The notes beneath the pieces are model-generated. The model worked only from the letters and a program-made list of their open reading frames with translations, was not told the DNA's origin and ran no database searches. From contig CM060114.1 of assembly GCA_030522415.1 (NCBI GenBank), forward strand, positions 22,983,304-23,047,303: a stretch of DNA of 64,000 nt, written 5' to 3'. Positions 10,337 to 22,249 of the stretch are shown piece by piece (position 1 is the stretch's first letter; each line of letters opens with the position of its first letter). The stretch comes from Channallabes apus. Taxonomy: Eukaryota > Chordata > Actinopteri > Siluriformes > Clariidae. A program made the position numbers and the translations under genes.

Positions 10337-13069
10337 TGATCTGAAGCTAGGATTGTTAAATATTAGATCTCTCGCATGAAAAAAAGCAGTTATTGTTAAT
10401 GAAATGATCACAGATCAGGCGTTTGATATACTCTGTTTAACTGAAACATGGGTTAAACAGGACGAGTATGTAGCTCTAAATGAAGCTAGTCCTCCTGGGT
10501 ACAGCTACATACACCAGCCTCGGTTAACTGGTAGAGGAGGAAGAGTCGCAGTTATTCATAATGATAATCTGTCTATCGTACAAAAACACGGACACAAATT
10601 TAACTCATTTGAAATTCTTTATAGTAACATAAGTGTACTTAAGTATATTAAGTCAGCTCAGTTGATTCGACTAATTATGATTTACAGACCTCCAGGGCCG
10701 TATTCTGAATTTCTCATTGAATTTGCGGATTTCATCTCAGACCTGGTCGTTTTTGTAGACAAAGCGTTAATTGCCGGAGATTTTAACATTCATTTTGAGA
10801 ATACAGAAGACCCCCTGAGAACAGCATTTATGTCCATACTCGACTCCGTAGGCGTAAATAAGTGTGTCAAGTGTGTCACAGTGATAATGTACGCACAGCA
10901 CCGCGCTACCGTATTAAACGTACTTTCACATCAACTACCACACAGAGTTTTATCAGTAATCTCCCAGAGTTACCAACTTCGATTAGGTCACCGTCTGACC
11001 CCACAGAACTCGATCAGGTGACTGAATATTTAGAGTCGACATTTCGTTGTACCTTAGATAATGTAGCTCCAGCTAAAAGAAAAATTATTAGAGATAAGAA
11101 GCTCGCTCCCTGGTATAACGATCACACGCGCACTTTAAAACAGACCGCTTGGAAATTAGAGCGTAAATGGCATCAAACTAAATTGTTAGTATTTCAAATA
11201 GCATGGAAAGAGAGCATCCTGAACTATAGGAAAGCTCTTAGTGTAGCTAGATCAACGTATCTCTCCACTCTTATAGAAGAAAATAAAAATAGTCCTAGAT
11301 TTTTATTTAATACCGTAGCCAAATTAACCAGAAATAAGACCACTACAGAAATCTCCATAACAACATCATGTAATAGTAAGGACTTCATGAACTTTTTTAA
11401 TAATAAAATTATAAATATCAGGCATAAAATTGAGGCTTTGAAACCGAACAATGTAATTGATACAGATGTTAACCTAGCCATGTCAGATTCAAACCTAGAA
11501 TACTTTACTCCCCTTGAAGAGAATGAACTAATTTCACTCATCTCTTCTGCAAATTCATCAACCTGTATATTAGATCCTATACCGACACATTTTCTTAAAC
11601 AGATAGTACCAGTAATATCAGAACCGCTGTTGAGAATAATTAATTCCTCACTCAGCATTGGTTATGTTCCAAAATCTTTTAAATTAGCAGTTATCAAACC
11701 AATAATTAAGAAATCTGACCTCGACCCCTGTCAGCTGTCCAATTACAGGCCAATATCAAACCTCCCCTTTATCTCTAAGATTCTGGAAAAGATAGTAGCA
11801 GAGCAGCTATGCTCATATCTACATAGAAATGGCATACATGAACTGTATCAGTCAGGATTTAGGCCTCATCACAGCACAGAAACCGCACTCGTTAAAGTAG
11901 TAAATGACCTCCTATTGGCCTCTGATCAGGGTTGTGTAACTATGCTTGTATTACTCGACCTCAGTGCAGCTTTTGACACCATTGATCATGCTATTCTTCT
12001 TCACAGATTAGAAAATGTAGTAGGAATTAAGGGTACAGCCCTCTCCTGGCTAAGATCCTATTTGACCGATCGTTATCAGTATGTAGACTTAAATGGTGAT
12101 TATTCTGCATGTTCTCTAGTGGAGTTTGGCGTTCCGCAGGGTTCAGTTTTAGGTCCACTGCTTTTTTCCCTTTACATGCTTCCTCTTGGCAACATAATCC
12201 GTAAGCATGGTATTAGTTTTCATTGTTATGCTGACGACACACAGCTATACGTCTCAACAAAACCTGATGAGAAAAACCATCTTACTAAAGTTGAGCAATG
12301 TGTGCAGGACATAAGAAATTGGATGCTAATTAACTTCCTTCTGCTTAATCCGGATAAGACAGAAGTTCTAGTCATAGGACCGCATACAGCTTGAAGTAAA
12401 ATCTTAGATCACACCGTAACTTTAGATGGCCTTTCTGTTCCATCAAGTGCAACAGTAAAAGACCTCGGCGTGATTATAGATTCCAGCCTTTCATTTGAAG
12501 CTCATGTAGATAATATCACCAGGATAGCATTCTTTCACCTCAGAAATATTGCCAAGATAAGAAATATATTGTCGCTAAACGATGCAGAAAAACTAGGACA
12601 TGCTTTTATCACTTCTAGGTTGGACTATTGTAATGCCTTACTGTCTGGTTGTTCAGTTAGGTGCATAAACAAGCTTCAGCTAGTCCAGAATGCAGCAGCG
12701 AGAGTCCTCACTAGAACCAGAAGATATGAGCACATCACCCCTATCCTATCTTCACTACATTAGCTCCCTGTGAAATTTCGCATTGTTTTTAAAATACTAC
12801 TCTTGACATATAAAGCATTAAATGGTCTCGCGCCGCAGTATCTGAGCGAACTGCTAGTGTCTTACGATCCGCCACACCTACTTCGGTCAAAGGATGCAGG
12901 CTGCTTGTCAGTACCGCGTATTATGAAAACTACAGCTGGGGGCAGAGCTTTTTCTTACAAAGCCCCAAAATTATGGAATAGTCTTCCAAATAGTGTTCGG
13001 GACTCAGACACAGTCTCAGTGTTTAAGTCTAGGCTCAAAACTTATTTATTTAGCCAAACATTTTTATAA
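10337..13069 (+). pseudogene. LINE ORF2: endonuclease and reverse transcriptase, broken
   Basis: ORF2 of L2/CR1 elements nicks DNA with an APE-type endonuclease and primes reverse transcription at the nick. The endonuclease start is visible ([10 protein letters not shown], then LTETW, YRPPGPY and AGDFNIHF), but a stop lies near 10380. At about 10865 the sequence jumps from SVGVN directly to linker sequence, so the part with the catalytic TDHxL motif is missing. Reverse transcriptase motifs are intact in the frame 10862-12394 ([57 protein letters not shown]). The same frame continues past a TGA at 12392 and a TAG at 12761 (usually Trp) to 13069. Confidence 0.88.
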
Positions 13070-13305
13070 ATAGATTTGCCATAAAGTAAAGGAGCAGATC
13101 TGGGGGACTCATGGACGTAGAGTATTATGGTGAACTGGTATGTTTGATCACTCAGGTTTGTTGACGGTGAGGTGATTGTTTGCTTTACATCTCAGGGAAC
13201 CCTCATGTTTGTGTTTCCTTCTGGCTCTCCCTTTTAATTATGCTGTCATAGTTAGTCCTGCCAGAGGCCCTGCTTGCACTCTACTGTAAATATACAGTAT
13301 ATCGG
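13070..13305 (+). other. LINE 3' UTR
   Basis: Non-coding. It is the inverse match of about 61100-61345, including the blocks ggagcagatctgggggact and tgatcactcaggtttgttga. This links this LINE to the family of the 3' fragment at 60325. Confidence 0.8.
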
Positions 13306-14404
13306 GCCATATCAGTAAAACAAAGGAAAGAACATCAAGACAAACAACAATTAAATTTTTAAAGACAATATTTTAAAAAGAATGGCAATAAAACTGAACA
13401 GTTAAGTTGAAATAAAAATCATTACCAGCTTACGCTAGTAAACTAATTACTTATTTTAATTATTATGGTAGTCAATATTAATTTGAAATAATGCTGAGAA
13501 ATAATGCTTTTTAACACCCTAGTGACTCAATAAGAGACAATGCACAGAATATTTTCTAACAGTCTGTAAATGATACATTTTGGCAGTATTGCCATGTATC
13601 TTTTGAAATAAACAAATAAATAAATAAAAATATCACAATACTACCAAAATGTCTCATTTTGCTGTATATACTTTAAGTTTTTGTATTGTGTTATATTTTT
13701 ATATTAGTATGATTTATCTCGACTGTAATGAGCCAGTGTATTATGATGTGGGATGTTTTGGGCTTCCGGATCCAGCCTCGCTGTCCCTTATAGGCAGAAT
13801 CTCTTCATTTGAAGCATTTCACAGCATTTACCTCTAAAGCTTTTTTCTTCTTCATTCATGGAAATTATTATTAATTTCTTCAGAGAAATTCACTGTATCG
13901 TGAAAGGATCATTATCTCTCCTTCCGTAAGTCAAAACTGAAGAGGTGTGTATGTGCGTGTGTGTGAGGGAGGGGGGGGGGGGGTGCAATACATCCGCATG
14001 CCCGGTAACATAAACACACGCTGGTTGTTGGCGATGCCCGTGCGTCCATATGCGTAGAAAAAGAGATGCAATATTATGTCCGCCACTGTTGGTAGGAGTA
14101 ATCCAGGCTCTAGCAACCTTGGACAAATCACAATATTGTAGCGTTTTTCGACGCTAGCAGGGATCTTGGAGTACGAGTGAGCTTACTTGCTCCCCAATGC
14201 AAATGGCTGGGGAGTAGTTTATTACCACAGCACAAGCACACATACACACCCCCAACTTGGCCGAAGCCACCAACCCAAACACCCTTCTCTCTCATGGTAG
14301 AGACAGAGAAAACCCCCGCAACGCATGACGGTCTTCAGCCGCCGGCCCGCCCACGCCACAATATACTGTACTGTAAACTCTCTCTCGAACATCCTCTTTC
14401 TCGT

Positions 14405-14435
<31 letters not shown>

Positions 14436-16683
14436 TAACACATGGAATTGCGTAAAACCAAACGAAACAAGATAAAAAAAAATATAAGCACTAAAAATCT
14501 GTAAAAATACAATAGCATAACCGGAACCCTCTGGAACTTTCTTTTGTCTTGTTTTCAAGTGTTTATGGGGATTAAATCTGTCTCTGCTGCCGCATCCATT
14601 CACAGTTGTGATAAGTGATTAATGCCCCATCAGATTTTTTGACGGGCGAGCATTATGCATGATCAAATGACAAAAGAAATGCTGATTTATATGGGCAGAT
14701 ATTTGTTTCAGATTGCATGCGCCATTAATTGCCTTTCTTATGCCACTTGTTGATCAGTGAAAAAATTTATCAGCGAAAACATCATCAAAAATATAACGAA
14801 AACAAACCCAAGCAGACGTTACATTTTGAGCTTTACTTTGCAGCAAAATATTATCTATCAGTATATTAAATGGAACTAGGTAAAATACACCGTAATGTAA
14901 AATACTGTATACAGCCCGCATTTGTGTTACCGTGTCTTTTGGGATTATTTCAGGATGTCTTAAAAAATATTTCATGAACTAGTTTTATTAATTCATTATT
15001 TAATAATAAACAGCATAATCATCATGGGCTGTGTATTGATTGATTTAACAAATCTGTTTTATTAATCGTTTTTTTTTTTTTTTTTAACCACGTCATCTAT
15101 TTATGTTGACAATACAAGAACTGCCTGTATATTAAAGATATGGTATAGGTTTTCCTGGACACTGCAGTTAACTGTGCCAGTCAATACTCCATCTGGCGGA
15201 ATTATACAGTATTGCAACCATCTTTTTAGAAAGCGCATGGGGGCGTTTATGGGGCGGGGCATCGTTAACTGCGTCATCGCGGGGGATCACACTCCGTGCA
15301 CGGAGCGTGCATGGTGCCATCATGATTCCGTTATGGATCTATCATGCTCCAGGCGGCTGTTTGACGTGGCTCACACTGTAGGTCTGCATCAAGCAAAGAA
15401 AACAACCAAGGATATATGAAATTACTGGAACTAGGTTAAGAGCCCTTGAACACATTATTAAAACCTGAAAGGATAGTGCTGAACTGTCAGCTGTGAACTG
15501 TGAAGTTGAAATAAGAGCATTTCCACACAAACACACAATGAGATGCAAACTCACAGGCTTGGACTAAATAGTTGTCTGGCCATAAGATAACCACATGTTA
15601 GAGAATTATAAAATTAATAAAAAAAGGTTTCAGTTTGCTAGGTAGCACAAGATTGGTATTTGGAGCAATAGAACAGTGTGGTTTTGTGGAGTGGGGAGCG
15701 CTTGGTCACTCAGGCTCTTGGCACCAAGCCTTGTGGTCCTCCGCTCGCCATCACTATGCCATCCAATGGGTGGGTGTATGGGGGGTGATAAGGTGTGAAG
15801 TGTATACCTGTATAGGACTGGGGACTTAGGATGAACTTACATCCCCAGTTCGAAACGGGTCAGCTAGTCAATAAGGGGATTGTCCTGTTGCACCCAGGGT
15901 AACCCTGGCATTGCTCTCTGTTCTAGCACCCAGGTTACTAGAACCGAGATTTGCTCGGAGTGAGTGTAACTGGGGTCCGCTGCGTCACAGACCGTGACTT
16001 AATTGGCTGGCCAGCCAGGGAGACCAATGCGATGGTGAAATGGAGCGGGCTAAATGGAACGTCAGTGTCTCGGCTTCCCTCCCATCAATAAAATTTCCCG
16101 TGGCCCCCGAATTGACGAGCGCCTTGCTTGCCGCTCTGGTAGAACACTGCATGCCACTCTTTCTCTCTCTGAATCACTGCCTTTTTGTGGAGACTGAGGC
16201 TGGGTCTTTGCCACTGTCTCAAGTCTTCCTTGCTTTGTCTTTGGCCCTGATACCTTTACCTGTGCTACCCAGTGGTTGCCCGAAGTGTGTAGGTATCAGG
16301 GCCCTTAAATAGACATTAATTGTGTTGATTGCCTTTTCGGCAACCATGCGTCAGGTTAACCATGGCTCTGCCTGAACATAATGGAATTGAACACTTCATA
16401 TATGCTTTATAGACAATGTGAAATAAAATTATAGATAGCCTAAGTATGATCATAGGCTGTGATAGAGGAGGGTTATCCCAGGACAGAAAATTTAGTTTCT
16501 TGCTTCACGTTTGATTATCATATGCACAGTAAAGAAACATGTTCCCCCTGTACAAGGGAATTCTTTCCAATTAATATCATTAAAAAAATAAAATAAACAT
16601 AAAATATAGGTATAAAAAGCTAATTCTTTCTTCACAGTATTGAGTGTTGATATGACTAACGTGAAATATTCCACTGAGGACTA

Positions 16684-16722
<39 letters not shown>

Positions 16723-18030
16723 GTAGTCTCTGATGCATTCAGTCAGTGAATGCATATAGTTTATGGATCTAACTCCAGTTATCGCCTCTCCACTCTGCAT
16801 CATTTGGAGGTTCTATCTCTTACACCTGACTGGCTTTTCCCTTTAAAGTAGTTCATACTCTCAGCTCTCTCTCCATACTCCTCACTATCTTCAGCTCTCC
16901 TTCGCTCTCCCTATCTGTTAAATCTGGTGCTGTGGTGGGGAAGTTGCTCTTCTCGTCAGCTGATAGCAGAAAGCCACAGTGGGCAATCTGCCAGACAGCC
17001 AGAGCAATCAGATATGCATGGAATCCTAATACTGCCCAACACACACACGCACACCACTCTGAACCACAGAGTGAATATGACAGCTAAAATTTGTGTCAGT
17101 GAGCCCCAAAGTGTTAATGACTGAGCTAAATTTAGAGCTGAAATCTGAAAGAGGAAAAATATATAAACAATATCTTGCCTAGCCAGTCTTTTTCTGTCAC
17201 ATATAAACCTGTTTGAGATTGTATATCTGTTTCATTGTGAATGTTTATGAGCATCTGGGGGATTGAAATGGATGGAATGCTGTATTTGCATAAGTGCAAG
17301 AAAAGAAGGAAAAACACTGTGCATTTTACTTTAAAATATTAAACAAGCAAATGAAAATGGACATTTTACATGGACCACTCTTACAAAAGCATTCGACCAG
17401 AATGAAACATTACAAATATGACACATAAATACCAACGCTATATGGATAGGTTATACCTGACATATGTCAGTGTCAGATATGAATACATATTTGATATTCT
17501 TTACCCACTTCTTCAGCAATATTTTTTACCTATTTGCTCATTATTAAGCAACATACTTCTAGAAACTATTGTTTTTTCGTCACAAAACTGTTTGTTTTCA
17601 GAGTATGTTTTGTACGGAGATTAGGATGAAACATTGAATTGGGCAATACACGCTGTATAGTGCGTTGTAAAATTTGGAAATAATTATCAATTTATGTCCC
17701 TTTATATTTTATTGCTTTATGGTTATTGCAGTGAGTTCTTATCTTGCAAAAAACAAATAAACCCTGCTTCTTAATAATGCCTAGAATGGTGTAAAAAATA
17801 TAGTGTTTTGCTTTTGCCATGAGTTCTCTACTAGAACAACTTATCAGTACTTTTTGGCTAAGGCCCAAGAAAATATATTAGTTTTAAAATAATCTGGATT
17901 GGATAAACAGTAAATTGATTTTCTAGATTTTATTGTATTTATAACACATAGCATACAAGCTGCTGGGTCAGGGTTTTTCATGTAATCTTTTCCTACTGAT
18001 ACGAGTTAGATGTGTTTGTAGTCTATGTTA
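13306..18030. other. Intergenic DNA, simple repeats only
   Basis: I see no gene. Notable pieces are an imperfect inverted repeat at about 13577-13660 (acattttggcagtattg against caatactaccaaaatgt), a poly-G run at 13968-13982, a CA run at 14406-14433, a poly-T run at 15069-15085 and a CT run at 16689-16719. The short open frames here, such as 15174-15419 and 16040-16312, show no recognisable domain and no support as genes. Confidence 0.6.
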
Positions 18031-18034
18031 TCTA

Positions 18035-18180
18035 TGTTAGGATGGGACATCAGTTCATCACAGGGCACCATGAACATACACATTTACACACTAATTTGCA
18101 CCAGTGCAATTTACCATGGACTATTCACTTTTGGGAGATGAAACCAGAGAACTTAGAGGAAACCCTTCTTACAGTACATA
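18035..18180 (-). repeat. Interspersed repeat family, decayed (copy c)
   Basis: The blocks atgggacatcagttcatcac, agggcaccatgaacata and gatgaaaccagagaac recall in order the minus-strand copy at 4148-4480, with heavy divergence. Confidence 0.45.
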
Positions 18181-18835
18181 CAATTTCCTGCTGCGCCTGG
18201 ACACATCATCAGTATAACTTGATGCAATTTCTGTTGCCTTGGTGGCCAACTTCTTGGCTCTTGCTTTGTATTGTCCAGCACGGCAAACCTTATTATGGCC
18301 ACCTCAATGGGAACTACCAGTCATTTCTTTGGCAATCCTCCACCAGCTCAATATATTTTATACCCTTCCTCTCATTAGCCTCTTCAATGCAGACCTCACA
18401 AGGCACTGTAAGTTTCAGGATAATGACCTGCTTGGAGGCTTCTGAGCACAGGACCAAGTCTATACGTTTTGTTGTTGTGGCAACAATTTCTGGAAAATTT
18501 TGTTGTTTATCCAGGCCAACCTTCAGCATCAGGTTCTGCAACACTGCTAGCAGGCCAGATGAGGAGCTTCTACCAGTTGATGTCCCAGGAGCTGATTCTC
18601 CCCAGAAGTGGCGAAAGAATGTTTTCCCCCTCTGGCCAGGGGCATTTTTTAGAGGCTAATCCAACTGCAGATGCTATGTATCTGTCCTTTAACACTTGGT
18701 CATGGTGCCATCAAGAGCAACCCACACCCAGGGCTTTTGGAAAGCAACTGAGAATGTGCTCCAGAGTCCTCTCTTTAGGCACGGCAGCCCAGTTGGAGAA
18801 TTTACCTTGGCCCAACTAAAACAGTCTGGATTTGG
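18180..18835 (-). pseudogene. Remnant of a retroelement C-terminal nuclease-like region
   Basis: The minus strand holds pieces of a conserved retroelement C-terminal segment: RTLEHILSC (an H/C cluster), then KRIDLVLCSEASKQVIILKLTVP and EEANERKGIKYIELVEDC (frame 18314-18544). The pattern I/PDLV followed by xLTVPxE resembles the PD-(D/E)XK restriction-like endonuclease of R2/NeSL-type non-LTR elements. In the frame here the Pro is replaced by Ile and the expected Glu of the second motif by Lys. Many frameshifts and stops surround it. The assignment is by motif memory only and the family is uncertain. Confidence 0.5.
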
Positions 18836-18920
18836 AATGTGTTATAAATCGATATATCTCATAACCTGTGTTGTATTCTATTGTATATCTTATTGCATCT
18901 TATCTTATATATCTTATATA

Positions 18921-18923
<3 letters not shown>

Positions 18924-18972
<49 letters not shown>
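18924..18972. repeat. (TA)n microsatellite, Tc1 insertion site
   Basis: A TA run ends exactly at the left terminus of the Tc1 element and resumes on its far side at 20593-20637. Tc1 elements insert at TA, so the element probably landed in this run. Confidence 0.9.
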
Positions 18973-18975
<3 letters not shown>

Positions 18976-20589
18976 TGGTGTGAAAAACTATTTGCCCCCC
19001 TCCTGATTTCTTATTCTTTTGCATGTTTGTCACACAAAATGTTTCTGATCATCAAACACATTTAACTATTAGTCAAAGATAACACAAGTGAACACAAAAT
19101 GCAGTTTTTAAGTGAGGGGTTTTATTATTTAGGGAGAAAAAAAATCCAAACCTACATGACCCTGTGTGAAAAAGTAATTGCCCCCTGAACCTAATAACTG
19201 GTTGGGCCACCCTTAGCAGCAATAACTGCAATCAAGCGTTTGCCATAACTTGCAACGAGTCTTTTACAGCGCTCTGGAGGAATTTTGGCCCACTCATCTT
19301 TGCAGAATTGTTGTAATTCAGCTTTATTTGAGGGTTTTCTAGCATGAACCGCCTTTTTAAGGTCATGCCACAACATCTCAATAGGATTCAGGTCAGGACT
19401 TTGACTAGGCCACTCCAAAGTCTTCATTTTGTTTTTCTTCAGCCATTCAGAGGTGGATTTGCTGGTGTGTTTTGGGTCATTGTCCTGCTGCAGCACCCAA
19501 GATCGCTTCAGCTCGAGTTGACGAACAGATGGCCGGACATTCTCCTTCAGGATTTTTTGGTAGACAGTAGAATTCATGGTTCCATCTATCACAGCAAGCC
19601 TTCCAGGTCCTGAAGCAGCAAAACAACCCCAGACCATCACACTACCACGACCATATTTTATTGTTGGTATGATGTTCTTTTTCTGAAATGTTGTGTTACT
19701 TTTACGCCAGATGTAACGGGACACGCACCTTCCAAAAAGTTCAACTTTTGTCTCGTCGGTCCACAAGATATTTTCCCAAAAGTCTTGGCAATCATTGAGA
19801 TGTTTTTTTAGCAAAATTGAGACGAGCCTTAATGTTCTTTTTGCTTAAAAGTGGTTTGCGCCTTGGAAATCTGCCATGCAGGCCGTTTTTGCCCAGTCTC
19901 TTTCTTATGGTGGAGTCGTGAACACTGACCTTAATTGAGGCAAGTGATGCCTGCAGTTCTTTAGATGTTGTCCTGGGGTCTTTTATGTCCTCTCGGATGA
20001 GTTGTCTCTGCGCTCTTGGGGTAATTTTGGTCGGCCGACCACTCCTGGGAAGGTTCACCACTGTTCCATGTTTTCGCCATTTGTGGATAATGGCTCTCAC
20101 TGTGGTTCGCTGGAGTCCCAAAGCTTTAGAAATGGCTTTATAACCTTTACCAGACTGATAGATCTCAATTACTTTTGTTCTCATTTGTTCCTGAATTTCT
20201 TTGGATCTTGGCATGATGTCTAGCTTTTGAGGTGCTTTTGGTCTACTTCTCTGTGTCAGGTAGCTCCTATTTAAGTGATTTCTTGATTGAAACAGGTGTG
20301 GCAGTAATCAGGCCTGGGGGTGACTACAGAAATTGAACTCAGGTGTGATGAACCACAGTTAAGTTATTTTTTAACAAGGGGGGCAATCACTTTTTCACAC
20401 AGCTCCATGTAGATTTGAGGGTTTTTTCTCCCTTATTAACGTAAACCTTCATTTAAAAACTGCATTTTGTGTTCAATTGTGTTATCTTTGACTAATAGTT
20501 AACGGTTTTTGATGAGCAGAAACATTTAAGTGTGACAAACATGCAAAAGAATAAGAAATCAGGGAGGGGGCAAATAGTTTTTCACACCA

Positions 20590-20592
<3 letters not shown>
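18973..20592 (-). mobile_element. Tc1/mariner DD34E element, copy 1 (complete ends)
   Basis: It is about 1620 bp, with inverted ends CAGTGGTGTGAAAAACTA on both sides and TA at each flank. The transposase lies on the minus strand and is broken by one frameshift. The structure is that of a fish Tc1 element. The right half of the neighbour at 20639-21764 is an inverted copy of its left 1.1 kb. Confidence 0.93.
19191..20214 (-). pseudogene. Tc1 transposase, one frameshift
   Basis: Tc1 transposase cuts the element out at its inverted ends and pastes it at TA. The N-terminal frame (19792-20214, 140 aa) starts MPRSKEIQEQ and contains the paired helix-turn-helix DNA-binding region (KAISKALGLQRTTVRAI and the GRPTKITPR hook). 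The catalytic frame (19191-19814) has the DDE triad: WTDET, QQDNDPKHTS and NPIEMLW, with 34 residues between the second Asp and the Glu (DD34E). The two overlap in different frames at a run of seven A (minus strand; 19803-19809). One A fewer would restore continuity. Otherwise the reading is long and well preserved. Confidence 0.9.
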
Positions 20593-20641
<49 letters not shown>

Positions 20642-20662
20642 TGGTATATATATATATATATG
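20593..20662. repeat. (TA)n arrays with a stray Tc1 terminus
   Basis: A TA run at 20593-20637 is followed by CAGTGGT at 20639-20645, identical to the start of a Tc1 end, and by another TA run. The seven bases may be the left end of the second Tc1 copy, whose adjoining sequence has been replaced by TA repeats. Confidence 0.6.
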
Positions 20663-21764
20663 GAATATGGAACAGTGGTGAACCTTCCCAGGAGTGGCCG
20701 GCCGACCAAAATTACCCCAAGAGCGCAGAGACAACTCATCCGAGAGGCCACAAAAGACCCCAGGACAACATCTAAAGAACTGCAGGCCTCACTAGCCTCA
20801 ATTAAGGTGGGTGTTCACGACTCCACCATAAGAAAGAGACTGGGCAAAAACGGCCTGCATGGCAGATTTCCAAGGCACAAACCACTTTTAAGCAAAAAGA
20901 ACATTAAGGCTCGTCTCAATTTTGCTAAAAAAACATCTCAATGATTGCCAAGACTTTTGGGAAAATACCTTGTGGACCGACGAGACAAAAGTTTAACTTT
21001 TTGGAAGGTGTGTGTCCCGTTACATCTGGCGTAAAAGTAACACAGCATTTCAGAAAAAGAACATCATACCAACAGTAAAATATGGTGGTGGTAGTGTGAT
21101 GGTCTGGGGTTGTTTTGCTGCTTCAGGGCCTGGAAGGCTTGCTGTGATAGATGGAACCATGAATTCTACTGTCTACCAAAAAATCCTGAAGGAGAATGTC
21201 CGGCCATCTGTTCGTCAACTCAAGCTGAAGCGATCTTGGGTGCTGCAGTAGGACAATGACCCAAAAAAACACCAGCAAATCCACCTCTGAATGCCTGAAG
21301 AAAAACAAAATGAAGACTTTGGAGTGGCCTAGTCAAAGTCCTGACCTGAATCCTATTGAGATGTTGTGGCATGACCTTAAAAATGCGGTTTATGCTAGAA
21401 AACCCTCAAATAAAGCTGAATTACAACAATTCTGCAAAGATGAGTGGGCCAAAATTCCTCCAGAGCGCTGTAAAAGACTCGTTGCAAGTTATCGCAAACG
21501 CTTGATTGCAGTTATTGCTGCTAAGGGTGGCCCAACCAGTTATTAGGTTCAGGGGGCAATTACTTTTTCACACAGGGCCATGTAGGTTTGGATTTTTTTT
21601 CTCCCTAAATAATAAAACCCCTCATTTAAAAACTGCATTTTGTGTTTACTTGTGTTATCTTTGACTAATAGTTAAATGTGTTTGATGATCAGAAACATTT
21701 TGTGTGACAAACATGCAAAAGAATAAAAAAATCAGGAGGGGGCAAATAGTTTTTCACACCACTG
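20639..21764 (+). mobile_element. Tc1/mariner DD34E element, copy 2, left part deleted
   Basis: Homology to copy 1 runs from about 20667 to the right terminus ending CCACTG at 21764, followed by TA. It is in the opposite orientation to copy 1. The transposon's left TIR and the first part of the transposase are missing apart from a possible seven-base stub. Confidence 0.88.
20660..21546 (+). pseudogene. Tc1 transposase remnant
   Basis: Frames 20660-20944, 21012-21251 and 21256-21546 cover the transposase from the GRPTKITPR region to its normal end (KGGPTSY). The same seven-A frameshift as in copy 1 ends the first frame (20927-20933). A TAG replaces the Gln just before the second catalytic Asp (21249-21251), and a further frameshift follows at the run of A near 21267. 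The Glu region (NPIEMLW) is intact. The product cannot be active. Confidence 0.9.
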
Positions 21765-21766
21765 TA

Positions 21767-22244
21767 TATGGAATGTATGCTGATGTAAACAGACATATTG
21801 CAATAAGATATTATCTATATAATAAGACTTCAGTCATTCGGTCAAGGGAAGATGAAACAAAAATGTATAATTTTCTATTCAAAGCTGATAATTTTGTTTG
21901 CAAAGCTGCATGATCTAGCACTAAAAATGTATATAGGGCAGCTCACAGCAAATTGCACAAAATGCATATATTATAATTAACATTAATCTCTGCCCACAAA
22001 CATGCCTACTATTTTACTGACATGGCATGTCTTATGTACATGACAGGACTATGAGAACTTGGAATGACCAAGTGGTTTTAAATAGTTAGAATTCACAATC
22101 CAACACCCCCTTAAAATATCCTGTATGGGGGTAATTTTTGGGTAGATGAGCAAAAGGATACAGGAGCCCGGCACTATGATTTGTTATTATTGTATATAAG
22201 CTGTTATTTAAAACAACAGCTGACATCATCACAAGGCCCATAAT
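21767..22244. other. No recognisable feature
   Basis: AT-rich DNA between the Tc1 element and the LTR retrotransposon. Confidence 0.6.
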
Positions 22245-22249
22245 AAAGT

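Larger units (their letters stand above)
8766..13305 (+). mobile_element. L2-type (CR1 superfamily) LINE, nearly full length, inactive
   Basis: The element has a GC-richer 5' UTR (about 8766-9215), ORF1 with a zinc-finger-like start and SGNH esterase, ORF2 with endonuclease and reverse transcriptase, and a 3' UTR from 13070. The 3' UTR matches, in inverse, the separate 3' fragment at 60325-61348. It stops near 13305 without the ATTGA tail, so the extreme 3' end is missing. The exact 5' boundary is a guess from base composition. ORF1 has a frameshift. ORF2 has an internal deletion in the endonuclease and two in-frame stops, so it is not autonomous. Confidence 0.85.

Noticed and set aside
13577..13660. 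Small hairpin MITE
   Set aside because: The inverted arms are only about 17 bp and imperfect, with no target duplication and no second copy seen. Left as a remark.
15174..16312. Possible host exons at 15174-15419 and 16040-16312
   Set aside because: Short frames without recognisable domains, splice context or conservation evidence. The length is within chance for this base composition.
18012..18659. 215-codon plus-strand frame
   Set aside because: It lies antisense to a retroelement remnant and over a decayed interspersed repeat, with no recognisable domain. It is a shadow frame.
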